The translations under genes and the position numbers were made by a program. From the NCBI GenBank assembly GCA_030159075.1, contig BROG01000077.1:1325001-1389000 (forward strand): 64,000 nt of DNA, given 5' to 3'. The notes beneath the pieces are model-generated. The model saw only the letters and a list, made by a program, of their open reading frames with translations. It was not told where the DNA came from and did not search any database. Origin of the DNA: Atrina japonica. Its lineage: Eukaryota; Mollusca; Bivalvia; Pterioida; Pinnidae. This document shows, in pieces, positions 48,498 to 59,439 of this stretch (its first letter is position 1; each line of letters opens with the position of its first letter).

Positions 48498-49165
48498 ATC
48501 AAACACGATTTTTTACACACCTGTGTCAATAAATTGTCAGTTAGTAGTTTACCTCTGTATATGAAATGTTCATATGTTAAACACACCCTAGCATATCGGA
48601 ACATTTGTGAGATATGAACACCATAGGCATGGATTGCGGGATATTACTACTTAAATGTAAAATAAAACGTTGTATAGCCTGGTTGTTAATGCCTGTGTCT
48701 ATAGTAAATAAAATGTCCAGCAAGAGACGTTTGTTCTTGATTCTGTTGTGTCTTTAACGTTTAGTTCGTTGAGATATACCGCATTGACATATATATGAAA
48801 ATTGTCATTATTAATTGATAAAACGTCGACATATCTATATTTCAAATTAATGACCACCGCTAGCCTTTTCTTCTTTTGATTCAGATGTTTCTGAATAAAG
48901 TATGTTTCGTATGAATAAAGATATAGCTCAGCCAATAAAGGGGCACAGTTGGTTCCCTTGGGAGTGTTGATAGTTTGCTGAAAGACCTCTAGAGATATAT
49001 TCTCTATTCGAAATCCCAGCATCTTTTTAATATCAACTTCAATGTATTTATGTGTAGAATCAGAGAGGTGTTGGACGAAATAAGTAAAATGATAATATAT
49101 GACACTTACAGTGAAAAAAAAATATTTGCCAATGACCCAAAAAGTATAGTAAAGAATCAACAACC
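48434..49165 (-). pseudogene. Family A RT, truncated, YxDD damaged
   Basis: Minus-strand blocks: FVQHLSDSTHKYIEVDIKKM, EVFQQTINTPKGTNCAPLLA, LYLYSYETYFIQKHLNQKKK, then KYRYVDVLSINNDN. One GAC codon of the catalytic Y-I-D-D is deleted in frame, which would abolish catalysis. The next blocks are VKDTTESRTN and, after a shift, SSNIPQSMPMVFIS, then KFTVGIIVLFA (shifted GRYNSLV). It ends in the palindrome and has no attached 3' tail. Confidence 0.88.
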
Positions 49166-49169
49166 ATGA

Positions 49170-49495
49170 TCAAGTATAGAAAATTTCTACGCTTCGTAAT
49201 ATAGTTGAAATTTCTTCATGTCGAAATTATGAAAGTGTTAATTTGTTCAGAGGTCTTATGAAAACAGAGTAAAAAGAAAACCATTCCTAGTACCGCCGTG
49301 TACAGAGAAATGTGTACTGTGTTTTGTTATATAATGGTGATGCGGGAATCCTGTAAAAATATGAAGTCCACCTCTCAAGAATATTAGATACTCTGAAGCA
49401 CGACCATGTACATGTGACTGTCTTTCACCAATCAGATCTCGAGCTGACTTAGGACCTTTTCACCAAGGTTAACTATTTTACTTATCTCTACTGTA
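49170..49495. other. AT-rich spacer
   Basis: Upstream of the minus-strand RT; no earlier RT blocks recognised. Confidence 0.4.
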
Positions 49496-49499
49496 GAGG

Positions 49500-49685
49500 C
49501 TTTCATGGAACATTTCAAACTGGTGTGACATGCTGTTCGATTCCGTTTGGGGTTCAAAATTGTTCTTTCTGATGAGAGGGTTATTACATCTGATATGTCG
49601 TTTTCTAATTGGCATGGAGTTTTGAATATCTATTGGTACTTTTTCGTTATATTTAGTGAAGACAGGACCATGCATTGTGTGACAT
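49500..49685 (+). mobile_element. Family H 3' tail, strongly diverged
   Basis: CATGGAACATTTCAAACTGG, TGTGACATGCTGTTCGATTC, CGTTTGGGGTTCAAAATTGT and TCTTTCTGATGAGA follow the order of the 59,222 tail, with a deletion of the ACAGGGGACGCC part. Confidence 0.45.
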
Positions 49686-49689
49686 GTGT

Positions 49690-50436
49690 TTCAATACTAG
49701 ATAAATTTTTAATATTGATTTATCATCAGACATATTCCCAAAAAATTTAGGTATATTGGTCATTAAGTATAACCATTATTATATTAAACTTGTAGATTAC
49801 AAAGTTATTTTCTAAACAAATACTGCATTGATCATATTTATTCGTTATTTCTTTCCTGTCATATTTTATGTTTCTTAAGTTGACAAGACATGGTGTAATC
49901 ACCAGGAAGTTGTGGGTTAACAAAATGGTTACAAAATTAATATTTATTGTCAGCTCGTCTTAACTACTAACAAGAGTTCGAGCTATATTTCGTGCGCCAG
50001 CATATATTCTCCAGACAAACTCGACCCGATATTAGTTGTCAAATTGATTTGCATGTAAAGTTGATCCTTGCTTCACAAGCAAAATCATCAGGGATCCCGC
50101 CTTTATTCTCTGTAGCACGCGAGCATCGATTGATAAATCTAACCCTCTAACACTTGCCCGTTTTAATTATGTTTCTCGTCTTTCTTGATCTCTCATTCGA
50201 CTTATCAACCCCTGATGTCTGTGTGGAATATTGCAATAATAACCTTTGTTTATCAAAGAACCATTTCTTAATACGCTATTTACAGTAATACTTCCCGTAA
50301 GATCTTGAGAAATCAGGAAAGGGACATAATTTCCACTGGAAGGTTTGGCTCTCTGAAATGATCGATATCCATTGTGCACAGTCAATTACTGTATATGTCC
50401 CGTGACCAAGTGACAAGAAACAGAATATCTGCATGT

Positions 50437-50438
<2 letters not shown>
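49690..50438. other. AT-rich non-coding stretch
   Basis: Nothing recognisable. Confidence 0.45.

Positions 50439-50439
<1 letters not shown>

Positions 50440-50477
<38 letters not shown>
50440..50477 (+). repeat. (TA)n microsatellite
   Basis: About 19 TA units. Confidence 0.97.
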
Positions 50478-50479
<2 letters not shown>

Positions 50480-51812
50480 GGCTGATAATTAATATCAATG
50501 TAATTTTTACTGATTTTCAAGATAAATAGTTTTGAAAAATGAAAATCGTATTGCTAGTACTATTTTACTACAACATGCCAGTAAAGCATGAATGTTTAGA
50601 TTCTCAGATATATTTTTCAGCTAAATGCTGCATGTATTTGAAGATATTTTTACGACATAGATTCTGGACTACACGAAATGCAAAGATTGTCAGTCTGCAG
50701 ATGCAAAATATATAAAAGATTGTAGAAACTGAAGGAGTGGAGAATATTTGTTATTTGTAGATTGTTTCACATGAAAACACAAAGTAACATTTAGCTGTAA
50801 CCGTATGTGTTAAATTCTGTCGTCTCCCCGGCTCGGACACAAATCTAGGAAATCAGCCAGTGGTATTAAACATTTTAAACAGCGACAAATTCTCCAAGAG
50901 ATTGCATCAGTTACAAAAGCCTCAAAAGTGGGATAGTGTGAAAATGGGTTTTTGTTTCCATGTTTTGAATAGATGACTGATTCAACAGAAACAGTTAGTG
51001 ATTTCTGTGAAATATTGTTGGTTACTCACAGAATGAATGTTCAATATTAGAGTACAAAATACTCATCGGTAACACAAAGGGATATTTAATCTGTATGTTG
51101 AGATCTTATTGATTGAAGAATCTATTTAGACAGAAAGTTGCTTTTGGCATCAAATCTCATCTCTGAACAAATGAATCTAAAGACACATAAGTTCGTCTTT
51201 CGAGATTAGTTTTGACACTTGAGAAGATTCTATCTCTCGCCCGAAATATGGGAATTTTACACAAAAAAAAACATTGACCAGAACTTTTTATCGTCCAGTA
51301 CTAGGGAATGGATGAATATTACCCTGTTTTTTTCGGCAGATCTGATTGCTGAAGCAACGTTGGTGTGAGTACAGTGTACACTTATAATCACAAACAGAGA
51401 CATATTGTCACGGTTCAATAGTTTTATACAGAATAACCTAATTACAATTTTTCTGTTCCTGCATATTTTATGTTTTCTGTTCAATAGCAGAAAGAATTTC
51501 ACCCTATTTTGAGAATTTTCATTCGATTTGAATAATATTTCCGTGAATATAGATTTAGATATTTTCATTTTGTTCATTTGCATGTAATAACTAATTCAGA
51601 TACATATTAGGATAGATCGTGGTCGATTAACTTTTATTAATAAGTTCGCTACAAATAAAAATGGCCGGCTACGTCTAGGCTTGTTTGATAAACAGTATAT
51701 CAGCTATATAAATGATGTGATGTTTCGGCGGTGAATTCATACAATTACTAGAGAAATGAAAAACATGAGGAAAAGCAGAAATTTTTTTTATATCAAGCCA
51801 AAGATATGAATG
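50480..51812. other. AT-rich non-coding stretch
   Basis: A 108-codon minus-strand frame at 51,257-51,583 shows no recognisable family. Nothing else. Confidence 0.4.
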
Positions 51813-51815
51813 ACA

Positions 51816-52230
51816 ACTGATTGGTGTGCGTGTTTGTACGATACCGGTATACATGTAATGTGTTCTTCACGTTTAAACCAGGTTACACGTAATCACAAGT
51901 AAATAACGCTAATCTACCAAATGAATAGGAAGCGGGGGAAAAACAATCAAATATGGTATCACGTTCTGGGGCCCGTTTACGAAAGGTCCCAATTCCAAGT
52001 CTTAGTCTTAATTGTCATGGGACCGACCAATCAGCGATGCGTTGCCATGGTAGTTAGGATTAAAAGTTAGTATTTGGGACTTAGGACCTTTCGTAAATCG
52101 GGCCCCTGAAACGGGGGCAAATTAAGATATATTGTATAAAGCAACTGGTTCGTGTGCATGTTTTCCCAATGACGGTATACATATAATGTGTCCGTCACGT
52201 TTAAATCGAGTTAAACATAATCATGTTTAC
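51816..52230. repeat. 90-bp direct repeats flanking a MITE
   Basis: GGTGTGCGTGTTTGTACGAT, ACCGGTATACATGTAATGTG and TTCACGTTTAAACCAGGTTA (51,821-51,886) recur as CGTGTGCATGTTTTCCCAAT, GACGGTATACATATAATGTG and GTCACGTTTAAATCGAGTTA (52,150-52,216). The MITE at 51,968-52,106 lies between. Confidence 0.75.
51968..52106. mobile_element. MITE, 139 bp, near-perfect TIRs
   Basis: Left GGGGCCCGTTTACGAAAGGT and right ACCTTTCGTAAATCGGGCCC (plus a final C) are inverse but for one base. The interior has CAAGTCTTAGTCTTA and, inverted, TTTGGGACTTAGGAC. A CCAATCA motif lies at the centre. Its ends resemble those of the 14,322 element. No clear target duplication. Confidence 0.85.
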
Positions 52231-52404
52231 GTAAAGGTGATATTCCAAAACAACATCTTTCAAAAATATTATAAACAAAGTTATAGTTTTGAAAAAGGTG
52301 TACAAACCAATGAAAAGATATGTATAGTTTCACCAAGATAAATTGATACGTTTTAAAATCATCAGACAGCCCACAATATCGTATGGCAACTTGTCAGAAA
52401 AAAA

Positions 52405-52645
52405 AATTAGCAACAGTAATGCATGGGATCAGAGCAAGGCAAAATGGTTTAACTCTACATTCTTATTTTGAAAAATAAAACACATGTATTTACACATGTT
52501 TACAAACATTACGAGTTTAAATTACATCATAACAGGGTAGGTATCTACTCTGATCGGCACAAAATATTAGAACTACAGCAATACGTGAAAGTAGAACAAG
52601 GCAAAATGGTTTAACTGTACATTCCTTTTTTTGGAAAATATGCAG
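52405..52645 (+). repeat. Spaced direct repeat, 80 bp
   Basis: AAGGCAAAATGGTTTAACTC with TACATTCTTATTTTG (52,435) is repeated at 52,595 as AAGGCAAAATGGTTTAACTG with TACATTCCTTTTTTTG. The units start about 160 bp apart. Confidence 0.8.
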
Positions 52646-52649
52646 TATT

Positions 52650-53185
52650 GTGCCACCTTATCTCGATAGACCTATACAGGCGCCCCCATGCCCTGATGTG
52701 CTAGTTCATGGAGAGCGATCTTGCATATTGCGCTCTGAACACCAATTTTCATATTTGATCTTTAAATATGCTTAATTATCATGGCAGGTACTAAAGTGAC
52801 CATTTATATTTTTGTATAACAATGTTGACTAAGACAAAATATGTAAAATCATGAATTTTCTGACAATTTAATTTTGTTATTCTCGTGGGCAGCCGAAAAC
52901 CCAAAAAAATGAATTAATACATGATTATAATTTTATTTGAATGATGGATAATAGAATACGTCAAATTAAACGAAAAATACCACAAATATTTCAACCCATG
53001 AAAATAAACGATTTTACAGTTTCTTAAAAGCCTTTAGTTCGGTACTGCATGTACGTGTTCGTAGTTGTATGACCCCAAGGCACATCCTAGACGCACTTGT
53101 TTTTATTAAATGTCCTAAATGCGTCTTTATTGAGGAGGCAAAATACAATGAAGATGTATCAATGAATATTCAAAGTTCCACGTCC
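52650..53185. other. AT-rich non-coding stretch
   Basis: Nothing recognisable. Confidence 0.45.
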
Positions 53186-53193
53186 ATTAAAAA

Positions 53194-53276
53194 ACGACAA
53201 ACCAGATATAACCAGGCAAACCAGATATAATCAGACAAACCAGATATAACCAGACAAACTAGACATAACAACGTTA
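53194..53276 (+). repeat. 19-bp minisatellite
   Basis: About four copies of CAAACCAGATATAACCAGA. Confidence 0.93.
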
Positions 53277-53401
53277 TCATGACGATGAACAACTGCAAAT
53301 CACAGACAGGATGGGACCAAAACAAAAAATGTTTACTTCGTAACACGACAGAAAGATAATAGAGAATTTCATGAAAATCAGTCACATATCATCTTATTAT
53401 T

Positions 53402-53528
53402 AGGATGCTTATTTCTCCATGGCACCTGATCCCATCTCTGAATTTCCAGAGGTCCGTGTTTGAACAATTTCACCAGATTTGTAAATGTATTATGAACATC
53501 ATCCACATTAGTATCGGAGTTTTTATAT
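53402..53528 (+). mobile_element. Family A 3' tail, 5'-truncated and diverged
   Basis: GATGCTTATTTCTCCATGGC, ACCTGATCCCATCTCTGAAT, CCAGAGGTCCGTGTTTG and a decayed end (ATTAGTATCGGAGTTTTTAT). Confidence 0.8.
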
Positions 53529-53529
53529 G

Positions 53530-54370
53530 TGAGCAATTTCGATCTGTTTATTATTATATCACTGCTGATTTTTCATCATATAAGAGTTGATTTTTTTGGT
53601 ATATTAAAATTGTTTTAAGTATGCCATTGAAGGAGTTAGCAAGATTCTGCTTCCTGAATACAATGCCTATTTCCCGAGGCGAACTGTATCATATTCTAAT
53701 TTCTTACCTGTTTTGTTACTGCTTTTTTGTTATTTTATTTATTTCTCATATTATTTATCATGTTCTCAATGTTTGATTTCTCACTCTTTGGTAAAACCAC
53801 TGGTAATGGAAAAATAAAAACAAGAGATTGCTAAAATGCAGATTTTTATCGAAAAATAAAATAGAATAGATAGGCACTATAATTATATTCTTTCAAAAAC
53901 TCTAAGTTGCTTCTTCAAGTACATATAGTCTTTCCATTCGATTTAAAGATCCATACAAACTACTGGTCGTTGAAACAAACCGATTCTCATTTATCCTCAA
54001 TGTTACACATAAATCATTTGAAAAGCGTTTATAGAAAGTGAATCGACAGCTTGTTTTAAGTCGTTTTAGAGCCAGTAAGTTAATTAGAGAAAACAATGTG
54101 ATAACGTAGAAACACAATAACAAGTCCTAGAATGAGTTTTTTCTCCTTCCGTCATAAATAATAAAAACATCTAAATCTCTAAATCACATATCCTTCTGTA
54201 CCGACTGAATTTGGGATTTTCTCGTTAAAAAGAACAATTAAGAAATGATTAGGTTTTCAAAAGATGTGCCATTACGCCGGTTAATTGAATTAAACGATTA
54301 TCTAGAGTAAAGATTGAAAATTCTTTGCAGCTTGAACTAAATCCGTATCAGTCGTTCAAAGCAATGAATA
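53530..54370. other. AT-rich non-coding stretch
   Basis: Nothing recognisable. Confidence 0.45.
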
Positions 54371-54372
54371 TA

Positions 54373-54525
54373 CAGTAAAAGTTGCAATAGCGGCCACCTC
54401 TATATAAGGATTACCTGTTTTATAAAGACCAGTTTTTTCAAGTCCTTTGACTGCAGACTTCAACTAAATTGAACCTGTGTATAAGGGTCACCTGCACATA
54501 AAAGTCAATATTTTCCCCTATATAC
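54373..54525 (+). repeat. 'TATAAAGG' repeat family, copy 2
   Basis: GTAAAAGTTGCAATAGCGGC, CACCTCTATATAAGGATTAC, GACCAGTTTTTTCAAGTCC and TGAACCTGTGTATAAGGGTC are collinear with 34,345-34,500. Confidence 0.75.
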
Positions 54526-54526
54526 A

Positions 54527-54528
<2 letters not shown>

Positions 54529-54607
<79 letters not shown>
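54529..54607 (+). repeat. (TA)n microsatellite
   Basis: About 39 TA units directly after the TATAAAGG repeat. Confidence 0.97.
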
Positions 54608-54614
<7 letters not shown>

Positions 54615-54652
54615 ACATTTTGCACAAAAGAAACCACTTCCATAACCTATAT

Positions 54653-54705
54653 ACAGTGGAACCTCGGTATTATGACCACCTAACTTGACTGACTCTTTGA
54701 ATATT
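54653..54705 (-). repeat. Single unit of the 71-bp minisatellite
   Basis: ACAGTGGAACCTCGGTATTA, TGACCACCTAACTTGACTGA and CTCTTTGA are the reverse complement of one unit of the array at 23,878-24,645. Confidence 0.75.
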
Positions 54706-54709
54706 TTTA

Positions 54710-55125
54710 CACTTAATTATGAGTGGTATTAATGCGAATTTCTGCTGTAATATGAATTATTTACTATACAAATAAAATGGACACACATAGAGGATTGATG
54801 CAAGTCACATTTAGTAATTTATCATTTTTACTAGAATTTGGTGATAAGATTCGGGAAATGCTAAAACGTAATTTTCACTCCCATCGGATTCTTTTAGCAG
54901 TTTTCCAGTCTTTCTAAAATTCTCGGTTAATTCTACCCTTCCAGCCAAATACTGTTTACTAACAAATCAATCATTCAACAAAATACTTTAACCCTACCCT
55001 TTCGACGAATGCAGTTAGTTAGCTCTATATTTTCAGTGCTATTCCGACAAAATAATACCTATCAGCTTTACCAATCCCTCAAATCACAAACAGCGAGCTC
55101 TATTCTACCGACAATTGGTGCCTGG
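54710..55125. other. AT-rich spacer
   Basis: Nothing recognisable. Confidence 0.45.
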
Positions 55126-55127
55126 TA

Positions 55128-55385
55128 TAGTAAAATCCATATAACATTGCGGGGTGGAGTCTTGTGAACCCTTTCTTGACCTGAACGAGTTTAAATTTTA
55201 GGTTATAAAGCATAACATTTAAATTACATTCACTAAAGTAATCGTCCCTACTTATTATCATCCACAAGAGAATATCCAGTGAAGAATAAATTTCCCCGTG
55301 CAGCTTGTCATAACTGCAAAGTGAGTAGAATCATCCGCATGGTAATCCAAAGGTTACTCCGCTCCGTCATCTTATGTGACTCGGA
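55128..55385 (+). repeat. Dispersed repeat R2, copy 2
   Basis: GCGGGGTGGAGTCTTGTGAA, TTCTTGACCTGAACGAGTTT, CGTCCCTACTTATTATCATC and AAAGTGAGTAGAATCATCCG are collinear with 39,005-39,265. Confidence 0.75.
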
Positions 55386-55445
55386 CAAAAGCTTTTATTA
55401 CAGTTCAGTTACCCGATGTATCCCTCCGACAATTGCTGTAAGCTA

Positions 55446-55957
55446 CAGTACCGTGCCTTAAATATATGAACAAACATCAGTTTCCCATTACTTTCTATGT
55501 GAAGTTATCTTGTTTGAAATTAATCTTTTGGGTATGTTTTTAACCATTTGAATCCAAGTTGTATTGGAACTAAATCCATATAGTTTCTTCCTATAAATCA
55601 CCTATTATTCTTTAACAACTAAGTGCAGATCAAAATGTTAAGGTGTAAAATAGACTTTAAAAGGAAGTCACTGAGTCATCTGTACCAACTGTGACGAGAA
55701 TGTGTTCCTCACTTATTTTATTGGAATTTGACTGTGGGCTCACGGCGGATGTGACTGGTCAACAGGGTATGCTAACTCCTCCATGACACTTGATCCCACC
55801 TCTGGACTTCCAAAGGTTTGTGTATGTCCAATATTCATCAGATTTGTATATGTATCCTGGTCATCCTGAAGATGTATAATTTGGTATCCGAGATTTTATA
55901 TTATATAGAAAGTAATGGAAAAATTACGTTTGTTCATAAACTTTTGGCATGACACTG
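55446..55957. mobile_element. Tc1/mariner-type TIR element
   Basis: After a TA (55,444-55,445) the left TIR is CAGTACCGTGCCTTAAATAT, then ATGAACAAACATCAGTTTCC and CATTACTTTCTATG. The right end is the inverse (CATAGAAAGTAATGG-like, ACGTTTGTTCATAAACTTTT, GGCATGACACTG) followed by TA (55,958-55,959). TIRs are about 55 bp and the TA target fits Tc1/mariner. No transposase. A family A tail (55,680-55,905) occupies the right half, so the original was about 285 bp. Confidence 0.8.
55680..55905 (+). mobile_element. Family A 3' tail inside the Tc1-like element
   Basis: Begins with the pre-tail GTCATCTGTACCAACTGTGA, then GACTGTGGGCTCACGGCGGA, GTGACTGGTCAACAGGGTAT, CCTCCATGACACTTGATCCC and TTTGGTATCCGAGATTTTAT. 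Moderately diverged. Confidence 0.85.
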
Positions 55958-55964
55958 TAGCTTT

Positions 55965-56385
55965 TTCAGTTTAACGAACTCTACCATTTAGCTCTCCCGT
56001 GAAGTGGATACTGAATTAGTTACAGAAATACAGCGACCTTTTGAAAATGCTGTATTCGCTCCAAAAAGTTTTTTATTGAATGAATACATAACGAATTTCT
56101 CCGACGGCAAACCGATATGCATTAAGTTTAAATCCAATTATTGCGCGAAACTAAGTATGAAATTGATTCAGTCAATCGAATAAATGGCTTTACTATTAGA
56201 AACTAAGGTGCATACTGCGAGTGTATTATTGAATACCACAAAATTAGAAACAATGAATGAAAGACGAAAATCCTTTATTATTTAGGTATGTTTTTATGTT
56301 TTCTATGTAAAGTATTAGCCATGTAGATGCCAATATAGATAAATATAGGTTCATAGATAGTAATGTAATTTATAGATATCGGTGT
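55965..56385. other. AT-rich spacer
   Basis: Non-coding, grading into degenerate GATA-rich text (TAGATAAATATAGG) before the 15-bp satellite. Confidence 0.4.
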
Positions 56386-56387
56386 AA

Positions 56388-56466
56388 GTCACATATACAT
56401 CAGTATCATAGATACCAGTGTCATAGATACTAGTGTCATGGATACTAGTTTCATAGATACCAGTGT
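56388..56466 (+). repeat. 15-bp satellite, left part
   Basis: About five units of CATAGATACCAGTGT (C/T and A/G variants). The same satellite resumes at 57,090. Confidence 0.95.
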
Positions 56467-56904
56467 CATAGATACAACAGAATCAAGTACACACGCTTCA
56501 TACTTAGACATTTTACTTAATATAAACACAGACGGGAAATTAGCAACTAAGCTATACGACAAACGCGACGATTTCGGCTTTCCCATCGTAAATTTTCCAC
56601 ATTTTAGTAGCAATATCCCTCAGTCAACCACCCGCATATGGAGTTTATATTTCACAAATGATCCGATATGCCAGGGCGTGTACAACATATGAAGAAGATT
56701 TCATATACAGAGGTAAACTACTCACTGACAAATTATTGACACAGGGATATCGAAAACAGCGTTTAATGTCAACGTTCCGCAAATTTTACGGTCGGTATAA
56801 TAGTCTTGTTTGCGACTACTCTGTTTCACTAAGTGAAATGTTGAGTTGCCTTTTCATTGACGTCTATACCAATTGTGACGAGGATACACTCCTCACGTGT
56901 TTAA
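56467..56904 (+). pseudogene. Family A RT 3' third inserted in satellite DNA
   Basis: Starts at the codons for DTTESSTHASYLDILLNINT and runs DGKLATKLYDKRDDFGFPIV, NFPHFSSNIPQS. After a shift it continues MIRYARACTTYEEDFIYRGK, LLTDKLLTQGYRKQRLMSTF, RKFYGRYNSLVC and DYSVSLSEMLSCLF. The VGGC-stop end is missing, so the frame reads on through the pre-tail into the tail. The sequence is close to the 37-kb and 16-kb copies. Confidence 0.9.
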
Positions 56905-57085
56905 TTGGACTTGACTGTGGACTCACGGCGGGTGTGACCGGTCGACAGGGCATGCTTACTCCTCCATGGCACCTGATTCCACCTCTTGGTTTCCAGAGGT
57001 CCGTGTTTTCCATTTTTACCGGATTTGTATCTATGTCTTGGACATTCTATTGATTTATACTTTGGTATCTGAATTTTTTTATATT
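56905..57085 (+). mobile_element. Family A 3' tail of the inserted copy
   Basis: GACTTGACTGTGGACTCACG, GGCGGGTGTGACCGGTCGAC, CTCCTCCATGGCACCTGATT and TTTGGTATCTGAATTTTTTT. It runs straight back into the 15-bp satellite. Confidence 0.93.
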
Positions 57086-57089
57086 TATA

Positions 57090-57335
57090 TACTAGTGTCA
57101 TAGATACCAGTGTCATAGATACTAGTGTCATAGATACCAGTGTCATAGATACTAGTGTCATAGATACCAGTGTCATAGATACCAGTGTCATAGATACCAG
57201 TGTCATAGATACTAGTGTCATAGATACTAGTGTCATAGATACCAGTGTCATAGATACCAGTGTCATAGATACCAGTGTCATAGATACTAGTGTCATAGAT
57301 ACCAGTGTCATAGATACTAGTGTCAAACAAAAACA
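57090..57335 (+). repeat. 15-bp satellite, right part, homogeneous
   Basis: About 16 nearly identical units of CATAGATACCAGTGT and CATAGATACTAGTGT. The long Ser-Met-Thr-Leu-Val and Ile-Tyr-Asp-Thr-Gly frames on the minus strand come from this satellite and are not genes. Confidence 0.97.
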
Positions 57336-58015
57336 TTGTAGGTGTCGTAGATAACAGTGCCATAGATAACAATGTAAGTCAAAGATACCAGTGCATGTCA
57401 TATATACCCGTGTAGGTCATAGGTAGCAATTTCATAGATATCAGTGCTCGTCGGACACCTGTAAAAGTCACAGATTACAGTGTTATAGATACCAGTACAA
57501 GTCATATATAGCAGTGTTAAAAGTATTAGTGTAAATCATAGATACCATTGTAAGTCAGATACCAGTGTTTACCAGTGTTCTAGATATCAGTGTAAGTCAT
57601 AGATACCAGTGTTAAAGATATTAGTGTAAGTCATAGATACAAGTGTCATAGATATCAGTTCAAGTCATAGATATCAGTGTTAAATATATCAGAATAATTC
57701 ATAGATACCAGTATTATAGATATTAGAATAAGTCATAGATACTAGTGATATAGATATCAAGTCAGACACCAGTGAAAAGCACATATTGCAGTGTTATAGA
57801 TACCATACAAGTCATACAAACCAGTGTTAGAATTATCAGTGTAAATCATAGATACCGTTGTAAGTCAGATACCAGTGTAGGACATTGATGCTAGTTTGTA
57901 GATACCAGTAAAGTCATATTTCCCAATGGCATACAAACCAGTGTAAGTCAAATATATCAGTGGTATAGATATCAGTGCAAAAGATATCAGTATAAGTCAT
58001 AGTTACCAGTTGACT
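57336..58015 (+). repeat. Degenerate flank of the 15-bp satellite
   Basis: CATAGATACCAGTG phrases continue with AAGT insertions and irregular spacing (about 19 bp) until 58,015. This is the older edge of the array. Confidence 0.85.
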
Positions 58016-58108
58016 TAACTGCTAATTGATATTAAACAGAAAAAGATACATTAAATATCTTAGGGTCCAAGGTCGCCAAGTATTCCCAATAGTCAAGGTC
58101 AATAACGT

Positions 58109-58130
58109 TTTTCATGAATATTCATGAAAA
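58109..58130. repeat. 22-bp perfect palindrome
   Basis: TTTCATGAATATTCATGAAA extended by one T and one A. It has no loop and lies in otherwise ordinary DNA. Confidence 0.95.
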
Positions 58131-58373
58131 CTGCAACTGAATATTTCTGGATATTTATATCTGGATAATGATGGAAATTATGGTTAATTTTCAGATATAT
58201 AAACAACAAAAAATACATACTCAGATTTTGAGTACCATATTTTATGTATCTTTCATTTTTTGCAAAATCGTAAATTTGATCAAAAAAATTTGAATGCTAA
58301 TAACAAAAAGCAATATTGTCAATATTTGCGCCCGTGGTGAAATATATGAACACAGATTGTCCAGGAAAATCCT

Positions 58374-58545
<172 letters not shown>

Positions 58546-58549
58546 GTGT

Positions 58550-59215
58550 GCCTCTTGAAGTTTTCTTTAAGTGTTTATAAAAGCAATAACAGATTAAGTG
58601 AGTTTTTGTATAATTTGTGTAATATACGTTATATGAAATCAATGATTTCGATTTTAATAGGTATTTCTGAAAAACGTAAAAAAGTTTTTAAGAAAATGAA
58701 ATAAAGTTTCTTGAAAAAATATATATATATTGTCTCTATATGTGAAATTAATGTACACTGAGCAGGATCCGGCATATATAATTGAATGCTATCACAAAAC
58801 GACTAGGTGACAAAAGAGTGCTATATACTCGTCCAACAGACATATTAAGGAGAAGGCAAAAAGTTCACATTACAGATAAGATATGATATAGTACATGTAC
58901 CATAAATTTTAATTAGATATCTATTCAATGCAACGTAGCACTAGATCTTGCTCAATGCATTACCTTTTTATGTCTTACCATATAGGTGTAATAGCAAAAA
59001 CATTTAAACTTTCAACCAATGGTGGATTTGTTTTAAAGTTATTTTGCTTCACGCCAAGATTTCTTTGATATGGCGACATTGCAGGTAAGGTGCCATAACA
59101 TTTACCTGAACTATGTATTTATCCTACCATAGTACCTGATTCTTGAACATGTCCCGTCCACAATAAAATAGGGCTTTTATTTCATATTTTATCTGGAAGA
59201 TTCATTATAGCATAA
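58550..59215. other. AT-rich non-coding stretch
   Basis: Nothing recognisable. Confidence 0.45.
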
Positions 59216-59219
59216 CATA

Positions 59220-59400
59220 AATTCACCGAACTCGAGGTGTATCCATGGAAGATTTGCGAAGGGTGTAGTATGCTTACAGGGGACGCCAACTCCTCCCGGA
59301 CACCTGGTCCCATCCCGTTTAGGATTCGCAATTGTTCTTCGTGTTGAGACCAAAATTATATCCAAGTTGTCGTATTCTTATGAACTTACATTATCAAAAT
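59220..59400 (+). mobile_element. Family H 3' tail, best copy
   Basis: TTCACCGAACTCGAGGTGTA, TCCATGGAAGATTTGCGAAG, ACAGGGGACGCCAACTCCTC, CACCTGGTCCCATCCCGTTT, AGGATTCGCAATTGTTCTTC. It matches the tail attached to the RT at 40,871 and the inverted one at 38,690. Confidence 0.8.
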
Positions 59401-59439
59401 ATTCATTGGTACTTCTCAAATTTTACTAAAATAAACGAG

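Noticed and set aside
56901..57401. Long minus-strand frames of Ser-Met-Thr-Leu-Val and Ile-Tyr-Asp-Thr-Gly repeats as repetitive proteins
   Set aside because: A 15-bp satellite divisible by three stays open in several frames on its own; there is no start context, signal peptide or unique sequence.
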